Shown here: positions 17,472-25,517 of the stretch, piece by piece
How positions within the stretch are numbered: the first letter of the stretch is position 1
How the letters are laid out: the number at the start of each line of letters is the position of its first letter
Assembly: GCF_042651565.1 (NCBI RefSeq)
Contig: NZ_JBHSDF010000003.1
Origin: Salinispirillum marinum
GTDB lineage: Bacteria > Pseudomonadota > Gammaproteobacteria > Pseudomonadales > Natronospirillaceae
Direction: 5' to 3' (one strand)
DNA: 64,000 nucleotides
Translations under genes and position numbers: made by a program
The notes under the pieces: generated by a model
Databases searched by the model: none
What the model saw: only the letters and a program-made list of their open reading frames with translations
Told to the model about the DNA's origin: nothing

Positions 17472-18317
17472 ATGAAATTGCTCAGCGTACCCTACGCCGA
17501 CCGTCTGCGTAAGCACATAGATGCCACAGTCGCTTTTGCATTACAAGAAGACCTGGAAGACATTGGGGATGTCACTGCCGAGCTGGTACCCGCCGAGCAA
17601 ATCGTCACCGCCAATATCATTGCCCGCGAAGCCGCCGTATTTTGTGGTCGCGCTTGGTTGGATACCGTGTTCAAACAACTGGACAGTCGGGTAGATATTC
17701 GCTGGCATTGCATGGATGGCGACGAGCTTTCGCCCGACCAAGTGGTGTGTACGCTAGAAGGCCCGGCGCGCAGCTTATTAACCGGCGAACGCACGGCCCT
17801 GAATTTTATGCAAACGCTGTCGGGCACTGCCACGCTGGCACGCCAATACGCCAACGCCGCGCAACCGCATCGGGTTACCGTACTGGATACTCGAAAAACG
17901 TTACCTGGTCTACGCTTGGCGCAGAAATACGCCGTATTTGTCGGCGGCTGCCAGAACCACCGCCTAGGGCTGTACGATGCTTACCTGATTAAAGAAAACC
18001 ACATCACGGCGGCAGGCGGCATCTGGGCGGCCATCGAACGCGCGCAAGCACTCCGCACCAGTCAGTTGATTATCGTGGAAGTGGAGACCTTTGCCGAATA
18101 CCTGCAAGCCATTGAAGCCGGCGCCGACCGCATTATGCTGGATGAAGTCTCGTCCGAGGACTTACACAAGATACTGGCGCGGAATGACGATATACCGTTG
18201 GAATCGTCAGGAAATTTTGATTTAGCACGGGTAGAGCAAACCAAAACGCCCTTCGTGTCGGTCGGTGCACTGACCAAACACGTAAGGGCGGTGGATTTTT
18301 CTATGCGGGTGAGCTAG
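17472..18317 (+). CDS. nadC: Nicotinate-nucleotide pyrophosphorylase (carboxylating) NadC
   Basis: Converts quinolinate and PRPP to nicotinate mononucleotide, the step before NadD. The 281-residue protein has the quinolinate phosphoribosyltransferase blocks LLTGERTALNFMQTLSGTAT, LDTRKTLPGLRLAQKYAV, GGCQNHRLGLYDAYLIKENH and IIVEVETFAEY. AGGAAA lies about ten bases before the ATG. It is divergent from the AmpE-like gene with three bases between the start codons, and convergent with pilA, 35 bases from its end. Confidence 0.97.
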   Translation: MKLLSVPYADRLRKHIDATVAFALQEDLEDIGDVTAELVPAEQIVTANIIAREAAVFCGRAWLDTVFKQLDSRVDIRWHCMDGDELSPDQVVCTLEGPARSLLTGERTALNFMQTLSGTATLARQYANAAQPHRVTVLDTRKTLPGLRLAQKYAVFVGGCQNHRLGLYDAYLIKENHITAAGGIWAAIERAQALRTSQLIIVEVETFAEYLQAIEAGADRIMLDEVSSEDLHKILARNDDIPLESSGNFDLARVEQTKTPFVSVGALTKHVRAVDFSMRVS

Positions 18318-18352
18318 CGCATCAACACGACTCGCTCTCCGTTGCATCTCAA

Positions 18353-18745
18353 TTACAGCACAACATCCTGTACTGCAGCATCAGGATTGGTCGGAGTTCC
18401 TCGAACGATGTCTCCAAAGTCAACATCAGCGATAGCAACTGCAGCATCAGCTGCATCAACAATTACAATTGAGCTGCAAGCCGTTGCAGCACCTGCCACG
18501 GGAGTACCATCAGCCTGATATTGGTTCGGAAAAAGCTGGTTAATTGGCTGTGGCGCAAGTAGCGTGTCATTTAATACGGATCCAATCGATGCGGCAAAAT
18601 TACGCACATCATTCAGACAGGCGCGCGCGTTCGCGTTAATCGTATAGTTCTGATACTGCGGGATCGCTACGACTGCCAAGATACCAATGATCGCTACCAC
18701 AATCATCAATTCGATCAAGCTAAAGCCTTTTTGCATGCTTTTCAT
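18353..18745 (-). CDS. pilA: Type IV major pilin PilA
   Basis: Prepilin of 130 residues. The leader MKSMQKG is cleaved before F8, giving mature F-S-L-I-E (E12 is the Glu5 of the mature protein) and the long hydrophobic helix ELMIVVAIIGILAVVAIPQY. The globular domain is short, with two cysteines at C43 and C90, which may form the disulfide. GGAG lies ten bases before the ATG. It sits between nadC and the divergent pilBCD operon, the position of the major pilin gene in Pseudomonas. A sigma-54 promoter, usual for pilA, was sought in 18746-19000 without a convincing match. Confidence 0.92.
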   Translation of the reverse strand: MKSMQKGFSLIELMIVVAIIGILAVVAIPQYQNYTINANARACLNDVRNFAASIGSVLNDTLLAPQPINQLFPNQYQADGTPVAGAATACSSIVIVDAADAAVAIADVDFGDIVRGTPTNPDAAVQDVVL

Positions 18746-19000
18746 TTTTATGTTTCTCCAACAGTGAAGTGGTGTGTGGACAGGCGACACCGCGACACGC
18801 AACGCCTAACCTATCCATGGTTGGCAATCTACCGTAACTTTTTCCTCACGACCAGTACCGAATGTCAAAACTGTGAGCCATTCGCTGTTTTTGCGGAATA
18901 AGGGTCTTTTTCTCGGCGCCGTCCATGCCATAATGTGCACGCAGGTTTGATGAACCGCCCACGACAATAACAAGGCCACTTTGCAGAGAACTCAGGCATC

Positions 19001-20701
19001 ATGACCACCACCTTTTCCGGCATGAACAAACGCTTAGCCGAACACAATCTGGTTACCCAGGATGTGTTGTTGGATGCACAAAAAGCAGCCGCACAGGATA
19101 AGGTGTCGGTGATCACCTACTTGGTGCAACACGGCCTGGCCAACCCCACCGACTTGGCGACGTTAGCGTCGGACGAACTCGGCGTACCAGTATTTGATTT
19201 ACGTGCTTTCGATGCAGAACAGTTACCACGTGATCTCGTGGACCTAACGCTACTGCAAAAACACCGTGCTCTCCCCTTGGTAAAACGTGGCAACCGATTG
19301 TTTATCGCGGTATCGGACCCGACATCGCTCAAGGCGCTCGAAGAAATTCGTTTTGCGACCGGGCTCAGTACCGAGCTGGTGATTGTTGAAGACGATATTT
19401 TGGGTGAACTGCTCGACAAAATGGCCGACACCGGGGCTACCGACCTCACCGATTTCGACGATGGTGAGTTCGAGGAGCTGGACGTCATTGATACAGAAAA
19501 AGATGCCCAGGAGCAGCCGGTCGCCGGCGGGACGGACGATGCACCGGTAGTACGTTTTGTTCAGCAAATGCTGTTGAGCGCGATCAAAAAAGGCGCTTCC
19601 GACCTGCATTTTGAACCCTACGAGCGCAGCTTCCGGGTGCGTTTTCGCGTCGATGGCATTCTGCAAACCATGTCCAAACCGCCGATTCAGCTTGGCCCAC
19701 GTATTGCCGCCCGGTTAAAGATCTTGTCGAACATGGACATATCGGAGCGGCGCGTGCCCCAAGACGGGCGCATCAAATTACGCATTTCGCGCAATAAAGC
19801 CATCGACTTCCGGGTGAACACGCTACCGACCTTGTTCGGTGAAAAAATTGTGTTGCGGATTCTCGATCCTTCCAGCGCAAAGCTCGGCATTGATGCCTTG
19901 GGGTATGAAGAACACCAGAAGGCGATCTACCTGGAGGCGTTAGCCAAGCCACAAGGTATGATATTGGTCACCGGCCCGACAGGCTCGGGAAAAACCGTCT
20001 CACTGTACACCGGCTTGAACATTGTGAATCAGGACGGGGTGAATATTTCCACCGCCGAAGACCCGGTTGAAATCAACCTGGAAGGCATTAACCAGGTGAA
20101 CGTTAATCCCAAGGTGGGACTGGACTTTGCCGCCGCCCTGCGGTCGTTTCTGCGCCAAGACCCGGACATCATCATGGTAGGCGAGGTGCGCGATCTGGAA
20201 ACAGCATCCATTGCCATTAAGGCAGCCCAGACCGGCCACATGGTCATGTCGACCTTGCACACCAACAGCGCAGCTGAAACCTTAACGCGGTTGTTAAATA
20301 TGGGCGTGCCTTCGTTTAACCTGGCCACCACCATTAATGTGATCATTGCCCAGCGGCTGGCGCGCAAGCTGTGTAATGCGTGTAAAAAGCCCGCAGATAT
20401 ACCTGCCGAAGCCTTGCGTGAACAAGGGTTTGATGACGAATTAATCCAACGTGCCACCCTGTTTCAACCGGTAGGATGCCCCAGTTGTACCAAAGGCTAC
20501 AAAGGCCGCGTAGGGGTTTATGAAGTGGTGCGCGTAACACCTCGTATTGCCCGCTTGATCATGGAGGGCGGCAATGCCATCGACCTGGATACGGCTATGC
20601 GTGAAGAAGGCTTTCCCAGCTTGCGCCAGTCAGGGTTATTGAAAGCGGCTGAAGGTATCACCAGTTTGGAAGAAATTAACCGAGTGACCGTTGATCACTG
20701 A
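19001..20701 (+). CDS. pilB: Type IV pilus extension ATPase PilB
   Basis: Hexameric ATPase that drives pilus assembly. The 566-residue protein has an N-terminal MshEN-type domain, then the GspE/PulE core: Walker A GPTGSGKT (325-332), the aspartate box, Walker B region DIIMVGEVRDLETA and the histidine box GHMVMSTLHTNSAAETLTR in part. A tetracysteine zinc site is formed by CNAC and CPSC. The 200-base gap to pilA holds the presumed divergent promoters; I found no clear pair of hexamers. pilC follows after 48 bases. Confidence 0.96.
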   Translation: MTTTFSGMNKRLAEHNLVTQDVLLDAQKAAAQDKVSVITYLVQHGLANPTDLATLASDELGVPVFDLRAFDAEQLPRDLVDLTLLQKHRALPLVKRGNRLFIAVSDPTSLKALEEIRFATGLSTELVIVEDDILGELLDKMADTGATDLTDFDDGEFEELDVIDTEKDAQEQPVAGGTDDAPVVRFVQQMLLSAIKKGASDLHFEPYERSFRVRFRVDGILQTMSKPPIQLGPRIAARLKILSNMDISERRVPQDGRIKLRISRNKAIDFRVNTLPTLFGEKIVLRILDPSSAKLGIDALGYEEHQKAIYLEALAKPQGMILVTGPTGSGKTVSLYTGLNIVNQDGVNISTAEDPVEINLEGINQVNVNPKVGLDFAAALRSFLRQDPDIIMVGEVRDLETASIAIKAAQTGHMVMSTLHTNSAAETLTRLLNMGVPSFNLATTINVIIAQRLARKLCNACKKPADIPAEALREQGFDDELIQRATLFQPVGCPSCTKGYKGRVGVYEVVRVTPRIARLIMEGGNAIDLDTAMREEGFPSLRQSGLLKAAEGITSLEEINRVTVDH

Positions 20702-20749
20702 TGCAATGGTCATCCACTCACATCAATATGGACTACTCAGGTTTAATGC

Positions 20750-21958
20750 ATGGCTAAGAAAAGCAGCACCTTTGAATACAGCGGGGTCGACCGCAAAGGG
20801 AAACCCACCAAGGGCATCATACTGCAAGAAAGCCTTGCCATGGCCCGTGCCGAGTTGCGCAAGCAAGGCATTCAGGTCAAAAGACTGGCTAAGCAACGCG
20901 ACCCGATCTCGTTCGGCAACACCCAGATCACCAATGAAGACATTGCACAATTTACCCGCCAGATGGCAATAATGATGCGTGCGGGCGTGCCGCTCATGAG
21001 TTCATTCGACATCGTCGCCAACGGTGTGAGTAAACAAACCATGCGGCGTTTAGTGCTGGACATTAAATCTCGCGTATCCAGCGGTGGCACCCTAGCCGAA
21101 GCCTTGCGCCACAATCCGAAATACTTTGATGACCTCTACTGCAACCTAACAGAAGCGGGTGAACAAGCCGGTGCTTTGGAGACCATGCTGTCGCGCATTG
21201 CGCTCTATAAAGAGAAATCCGAAGCCCTGAAGAAAAAGATCAAAAAAGCCGTCACTTACCCAATTTTTGTCTTGATCTTTGCGGTTATCGTAACGGTCGT
21301 ATTGCTCTGGAAAGTGGTGCCGGTATTCGCGGGTATGTTTCAAGGCTTTGGCGCCGACCTTCCCGCGTTAACCCAAACCGTGGTGGCGATGTCGGAATGG
21401 GTACAAAGTAATATAGCGCTGATGTCACTCAGCATCATCGGTGGCGCCGTTGCGTTTTACTTGGGGATGAAACGTTCGTTGGCATTTCGTCACCGTATCC
21501 AGCGCATACTCGTGCGCACTCCCATCATGGGAGGGTTAGTACGCACCAGTGCCATTGCACGCTATGCCCGTACACTCGCCACGACCTTTGCGGCCGGTGT
21601 CCCCCTAGTGGACGCACTCAACTCGGCATCGGGAGCCTCCGGCAATATCGTTTTTGCCGAAGCCATTCAAGCGGTTCGTCAGGAAGTCTCCTCCGGTACG
21701 GAACTGAATCAAAGTATGGCTCGGCAAAAAGTATTTCCACCCATGTTGGTGCAAATGGTCGCCATTGGTGAAAATGCCGGTTCGCTGGACGACATGCTCA
21801 ATCGCGCCGCCAATATCTACGAAGAAGAGGTTGATAACCGGGTTGATGCCCTAACCGCCCTGATTGAACCCGCCATCATGGCATTTTTAGCCATTGTGGT
21901 GGGCGGCCTTCTCATAGCCATGTATATGCCTATTTTCATGATGGGATCGGTCATGTGA
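20750..21958 (+). CDS. pilC: Type IV pilus inner-membrane platform protein PilC
   Basis: Inner-membrane core of the pilus motor, contacting PilB and the retraction ATPase. It is 402 residues with two GspF repeats, around FTRQMAIMMRAGVPLMSSFDIV and YARTLATTFAAGVPLVDAL, three membrane segments (PIFVLIFAVIVTVVLLW; LSIIGGAVAFYLG; IMAFLAIVVGGLLIAMYMP) and the conserved NAGSLDDML. It begins MAKKSSTFEYSGVDRKGK, typical of the family. The stop overlaps the pilD start (TGATG). Confidence 0.96.
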   Translation: MAKKSSTFEYSGVDRKGKPTKGIILQESLAMARAELRKQGIQVKRLAKQRDPISFGNTQITNEDIAQFTRQMAIMMRAGVPLMSSFDIVANGVSKQTMRRLVLDIKSRVSSGGTLAEALRHNPKYFDDLYCNLTEAGEQAGALETMLSRIALYKEKSEALKKKIKKAVTYPIFVLIFAVIVTVVLLWKVVPVFAGMFQGFGADLPALTQTVVAMSEWVQSNIALMSLSIIGGAVAFYLGMKRSLAFRHRIQRILVRTPIMGGLVRTSAIARYARTLATTFAAGVPLVDALNSASGASGNIVFAEAIQAVRQEVSSGTELNQSMARQKVFPPMLVQMVAIGENAGSLDDMLNRAANIYEEEVDNRVDALTALIEPAIMAFLAIVVGGLLIAMYMPIFMMGSVM

Positions 21959-22836
21959 TGGGAATCTACTTTGACGCTCTCAGTGCTTTTCCGATGCTTT
22001 ACTACAGCTTGGCTCTGCTATTTGGTCTGTGCATAGGTAGCTTTTTAAACGTGGTGATTTACCGCTTGCCCATCATGCTTGAACAAAGCTGGCGTCAAGA
22101 AGCCAAAAGCGTGCTGGAATTACCGGCTGATCAGCCCACCCCAACCCGCTACAACCTCTCCACGCCAGCTTCGAGCTGCCCGCACTGCGGGCACCAAATT
22201 CGTTGGTTCGAGAACATTCCTCTGCTCAGCTATCTGGCATTGCGCGGACGCTGCAGCCAGTGCGCCAACAAAATCAGCGTGCGCTACCCCCTGGTCGAGG
22301 TCGTTACGGCAGGTTTAACGGTTTTCCTTGCCATGGCGACTGAGCCTTCCTTGGCTGTGCTGGCTTGGATGGTGTTCTTGTGGAGCTTAATCGCCTTGAC
22401 CGGCATCGACCTGGATACCCAGCTTTTACCGGATCAGATCACGTTGCCCTTGCTGTGGCTGGGGCTGCTAGCCAGCCTCACAGGCATAACCGAGACACCT
22501 CTGGACGCCGCGGTGCTCGGAGCCATACTGGGTTATCTTTCGTTATGGTCGATCTACCATATTTTCCGACTCCTCACGGGTAAGGAGGGTATGGGCTATG
22601 GTGACTTTAAACTCTTTGCGGCGTTTGGTGCCTGGTTCGGCTGGACCGCCTTGCCGGTAATTATTCTCTTGTCATCCTTGGTTGGCGCTGTCGTGGGCAT
22701 CTGTATGATGGTGCTGTTGGGCCGTGATCGTCAGTTGCCGATCGCCTTTGGCCCTTACCTCTGTGGCGCGGCGCTGGTGTACTTTTTCTGGGGAGACTGG
22801 CTGGTGAGCACCTACATGTCTTGGGCGATGGGCTAA
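21958..22836 (+). CDS. pilD: Prepilin peptidase / N-methyltransferase PilD
   Basis: Aspartyl membrane protease that cleaves and N-methylates prepilins such as PilA. It is 292 residues, with many membrane segments. The cytoplasmic zinc loop has CPHC and CSQC, and the catalytic aspartates lie in TGIDLDTQLLPDQIT and GYGDFKLFAA. The ATG at 21958 overlaps the pilC stop by one base; a GTG one codon upstream is possible. Its own stop overlaps the coaE ATG (TAATG). Confidence 0.95.
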   Translation: MGIYFDALSAFPMLYYSLALLFGLCIGSFLNVVIYRLPIMLEQSWRQEAKSVLELPADQPTPTRYNLSTPASSCPHCGHQIRWFENIPLLSYLALRGRCSQCANKISVRYPLVEVVTAGLTVFLAMATEPSLAVLAWMVFLWSLIALTGIDLDTQLLPDQITLPLLWLGLLASLTGITETPLDAAVLGAILGYLSLWSIYHIFRLLTGKEGMGYGDFKLFAAFGAWFGWTALPVIILLSSLVGAVVGICMMVLLGRDRQLPIAFGPYLCGAALVYFFWGDWLVSTYMSWAMG

Positions 22837-23435
22837 TGACCAAACCACCTGTTGTGGGCCTTACGGGTGGCATTGGCTCGGGCAAAACGGCCGTGAGCGA
22901 CTATTTGCGTGATACGCTTGGCGTAACCATTGTCGATGCCGACGTGATCGCACGTGATGTGGTGGCGCCGGGACAACCGGCCTTTAATGCCATTGTCCAA
23001 CGTTTCCCGGATGCGTTGAAGGTTGATGGCACATTGAACCGCGCCTGGTTACGCGCTCATGTATTGCCCGATGACGATGCGCGTCATTGGTTGGAATCTG
23101 TAACGCACCCTGCTATTCGGGAAGTAATAGAAAAACAACTCCAGACTGCTCCACCGCCTTACCCTGTATTGGTTTCACCACTTTTGTTTGAAAGTGGGCA
23201 GGCATTATTGTGCGACTATGTCGCCGTGGTGGATGCCCAAGAGCAGCAGCAAATTGCGCGTACCAGTCGCCGTGATGGCAATGACGAAGAGCTTATTCGC
23301 ACCATAATGGCCAAACAATGGCCACGTCAACGTCGGCTGGAAAATGCCGACTACATCATAGACAATACCAGCTCGTTAGAATCCTTGCAGAAAGCGACGC
23401 TGGCCTTCCACCAGCACATACTCGCCAAGTTTTGA
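22836..23435 (+). CDS. coaE: Dephospho-CoA kinase CoaE
   Basis: Phosphorylates the 3'-hydroxyl of dephospho-CoA, the last step of coenzyme A synthesis. The 199-residue protein starts near the P-loop GLTGGIGSGKTAV and keeps DADVIARDVV, HPAIR and the LLFESG lid region. The ATG used is the one overlapping the pilD stop; upstream in-frame codons lie inside pilD. In E. coli zapD separates coaE from yacG; here only 65 bases do. Confidence 0.95.
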   Translation: MTKPPVVGLTGGIGSGKTAVSDYLRDTLGVTIVDADVIARDVVAPGQPAFNAIVQRFPDALKVDGTLNRAWLRAHVLPDDDARHWLESVTHPAIREVIEKQLQTAPPPYPVLVSPLLFESGQALLCDYVAVVDAQEQQQIARTSRRDGNDEELIRTIMAKQWPRQRRLENADYIIDNTSSLESLQKATLAFHQHILAKF

Positions 23436-23500
23436 CAACAGCACAGCGTTGATTACCACACAGATTTGATGACCACAAAGCGTTGAGGAAAATCCTGTTT

Positions 23501-23716
23501 ATGGCCGCACCCGAAGTAAAATGTCCCACCTGCAACAAACCCGTGCAGTGGACCAAAGAGGCTAAATTTCGTCCGTTTTGCTGCCACCGTTGCCGGATGA
23601 TTGACTTAGGTGACTGGGTGACCGAAGGCCATAAGATACCGGGTGAACGGGCCGTGGATGAGATGATGTCGGAAGAGCTCGCGGCCGAGTTGTTGCGTCA
23701 GGCCGACAAACCGTAA
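23501..23716 (+). CDS. yacG: DNA gyrase inhibitor / zinc-ribbon protein YacG
   Basis: Small zinc protein of 71 residues that in E. coli binds GyrB and inhibits supercoiling. Four cysteines form the metal site: CPTC near residue 8 and CCHRC near residue 29. The segment RFRPFCCHRCRMIDLGDW-like is diagnostic (here KFRPFCCHRCRMIDLGDW). The ATG at 23501 has GAGGA 10-13 bases upstream. It ends just before the convergent mutT (5-base gap). Confidence 0.92.
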   Translation: MAAPEVKCPTCNKPVQWTKEAKFRPFCCHRCRMIDLGDWVTEGHKIPGERAVDEMMSEELAAELLRQADKP

Positions 23717-23721
23717 ATCGG

Positions 23722-24123
23722 CTAGGAAGCGGTGCGTAACCGCTCGATGATTTCAATATTGGCGGCCGGGAATTCTTCAGCCTTCAAGGCGTCAAAGTGA
23801 AGCCAAAACACCTCTTGACCTTCATTACCATGTGGTTCTCCGTGAAAATCCGCTAATTTCACCACCAATAAGCGCACCTGTTTATCACCATAATCATGCG
23901 TGATCGACAACCAAGGCTTAATATTATCGGGCACAGTCAGGTGAACATTCACCTCTTCAAGAAATTCCCGCTTTAGTGCCGCCCCCAAGGCCTCACCCGC
24001 CTCAACCTTGCCGCCTGGAAATTCCAGCTTACCGCCTTGATGCAAATGGTCAGGGCGACGTGCCAATAACACGCGCCCGTCGGCATCAATCAGGACACCT
24101 ACCGCAACATCAATCTGCTTCAA
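23722..24123 (-). CDS. mutT: 8-oxo-dGTP diphosphatase MutT
   Basis: Nudix hydrolase that removes oxidised guanine nucleotides. It has 133 residues, starting MKQIDVAVGVLIDADGRVLLA. The Nudix box runs from GGKVEAGEALGAALK into REFLEEVNV: the glycine, glutamates and REXXEE are present, but the usual glycine of EExGU is asparagine. Its start overlaps the argJ stop by four bases, so secA, argJ and mutT are arranged as in pseudomonads. Confidence 0.92.
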   Translation of the reverse strand: MKQIDVAVGVLIDADGRVLLARRPDHLHQGGKLEFPGGKVEAGEALGAALKREFLEEVNVHLTVPDNIKPWLSITHDYGDKQVRLLVVKLADFHGEPHGNEGQEVFWLHFDALKAEEFPAANIEIIERLRTAS

Positions 24124-25334
24124 GAACGATAATCCGCATTGATGGAGACATACTCATGGCTCAGGTCGGTGGTCCATACCGTTTCGGAGGCCACACCACA
24201 CCCCATGTGAATATGAATGCTGAACGCATCTTGCGCAAACACGGCGGCGCCTTGCTCTTCGGCGTAGGATGGGCTTTTTTGGCCCTGTTTGACCAACAAC
24301 ACATCATCCAGCCAGATATCGACCCCCGCCAAATCAAAGGGCTCGATGGGTGCCCGCCCAACGGCGGCTAGAATGCGCCCCCAATTGGCATCACTGGCGG
24401 ACATGGCGGTTTTTACCAGTGGCGAGTGTGCGACCGTGTAAGCGACATCGAGCGCTTCTTGCTGCGTACGCGCCGAATGCACTTGAATCGCCACGAACTT
24501 GGTTGCTCCTTCACCATCGCGCACGATCTGATGCGCAAGCTCTAGCATCAAGGTTTCCATAGCCGCGACAAACCGTGACCAATGGGGATGCGCTGGCGAC
24601 AATGCCACCCCAGACTTTGCCGTGGCGACTAAAACGCAGGCGTCGTTCGTGGAGGTATCACCATCCACGGTAATCCGATTGAAACTTTGCTCTGCGGTCT
24701 GCGTCAGTAAGGCTTGAAGATCGGCTTGCGCCACTGCTGCATCGGTAGCGACAAACCCTAACATGGTCGCCATATTAGGTTTGATCATGCCAGACCCTTT
24801 GCTGATACCGGTCAACGTAACATTGGTTCCGTCCAGGTCCAATACAATGCTGTGCCCTTTGGCTCGTGTGTCCGTCGTCATGATGGCATGTGCAGCGCTG
24901 TGCCAGTCACTTTCGCCCAAATGCTCCACAGTACCCGGAATGGCAGACAGCAAGCGGTCCATCGGTAGATATTCGCCAATAACACCCGTTGAAAAAGGCA
25001 GTACTTGTTCGGCAGAAAGCCCTAATGTGGATGCAACCGCTGTGCACGTCTGTAACGCATCAGCCATGCCGCGCTCACCGGTACCGGCGTTCGCATTACC
25101 CGTATTAATGACCAGTGCACGTATAGAATTGTGCGCTAAATGGCGCTTTGCCAAGGTAACCGGAGCGGCACAAAACTGATTCTGTGTAAAAACTGCAGCA
25201 ATAGTCGACCCCTCATCCAATGCCATCACCGTGAGGTCGAGTTTGCCCGGTTTTTTTATACCCGCCGAGCCGATGGCTAAGGTAACACCGGGAACCGCTA
25301 ATAAAGGGGTAGAAATGCCAACGCCGACAGCCAT
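24120..25334 (-). CDS. argJ: Bifunctional glutamate N-acetyltransferase / N-acetylglutamate synthase ArgJ
   Basis: Transfers acetyl from N-acetylornithine to glutamate in the cyclic arginine pathway, and may also use acetyl-CoA. The precursor of 404 residues self-cleaves before T190 in KPNMATMLGF, giving alpha and beta chains. Other family blocks are INTGNANAGTGERG, GISKGSGMIKPNMA and TSTNDACVLVA-like (DGDTSTNDACVLV). The argA gene at the right edge encodes the other route to N-acetylglutamate, so both are present in this genome. A 182-base gap with a long palindrome separates it from secA. Confidence 0.96.
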   Translation of the reverse strand: MAVGVGISTPLLAVPGVTLAIGSAGIKKPGKLDLTVMALDEGSTIAAVFTQNQFCAAPVTLAKRHLAHNSIRALVINTGNANAGTGERGMADALQTCTAVASTLGLSAEQVLPFSTGVIGEYLPMDRLLSAIPGTVEHLGESDWHSAAHAIMTTDTRAKGHSIVLDLDGTNVTLTGISKGSGMIKPNMATMLGFVATDAAVAQADLQALLTQTAEQSFNRITVDGDTSTNDACVLVATAKSGVALSPAHPHWSRFVAAMETLMLELAHQIVRDGEGATKFVAIQVHSARTQQEALDVAYTVAHSPLVKTAMSASDANWGRILAAVGRAPIEPFDLAGVDIWLDDVLLVKQGQKSPSYAEEQGAAVFAQDAFSIHIHMGCGVASETVWTTDLSHEYVSINADYRS

Positions 25335-25385
25335 AAATTACCTCGAATAGTTCCCATAAATCCAATAGCACTTAAAGGAGCATCT

Positions 25386-25506
25386 AAATGCCTCAGAGGC
25401 GAAAAGCTGGCTGGGCAAATATGTCCGAGAATGCGCAGTTTACTGTACGTAAATGAGCATTTTGAGGCCATTTTTAACAACACCAGCTTAAGAAAAAGAG
25501 GCTTTT
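25386..25506. repeat. 121-base imperfect palindrome between secA and argJ
   Basis: Nested arms: AAATGCCTC (25386-25394) with GAGGCTTTT (25498-25506), eight of nine paired; AAGCTGG (25404-25410) with CCAGCTT (25483-25489); a long imperfect pair around ATGTCCGAGAATGC (25421-25434) and GCATTTTGAGGCCAT (25458-25472); and TTTAC with GTAAA at the tip (25439-25453). It fills most of the gap and lies just after the secA stop. It may be a MITE-like element or act as a processing or termination hairpin; one window cannot show whether it recurs. Confidence 0.65.
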
Positions 25507-25517
25507 AGGTGTTCCCT

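Noticed and set aside
18746..19000. Sigma-54 promoter for pilA
   Set aside because: The closest match (TGGCTC followed by TTGAC) has wrong spacing and lacks the GC dinucleotide.
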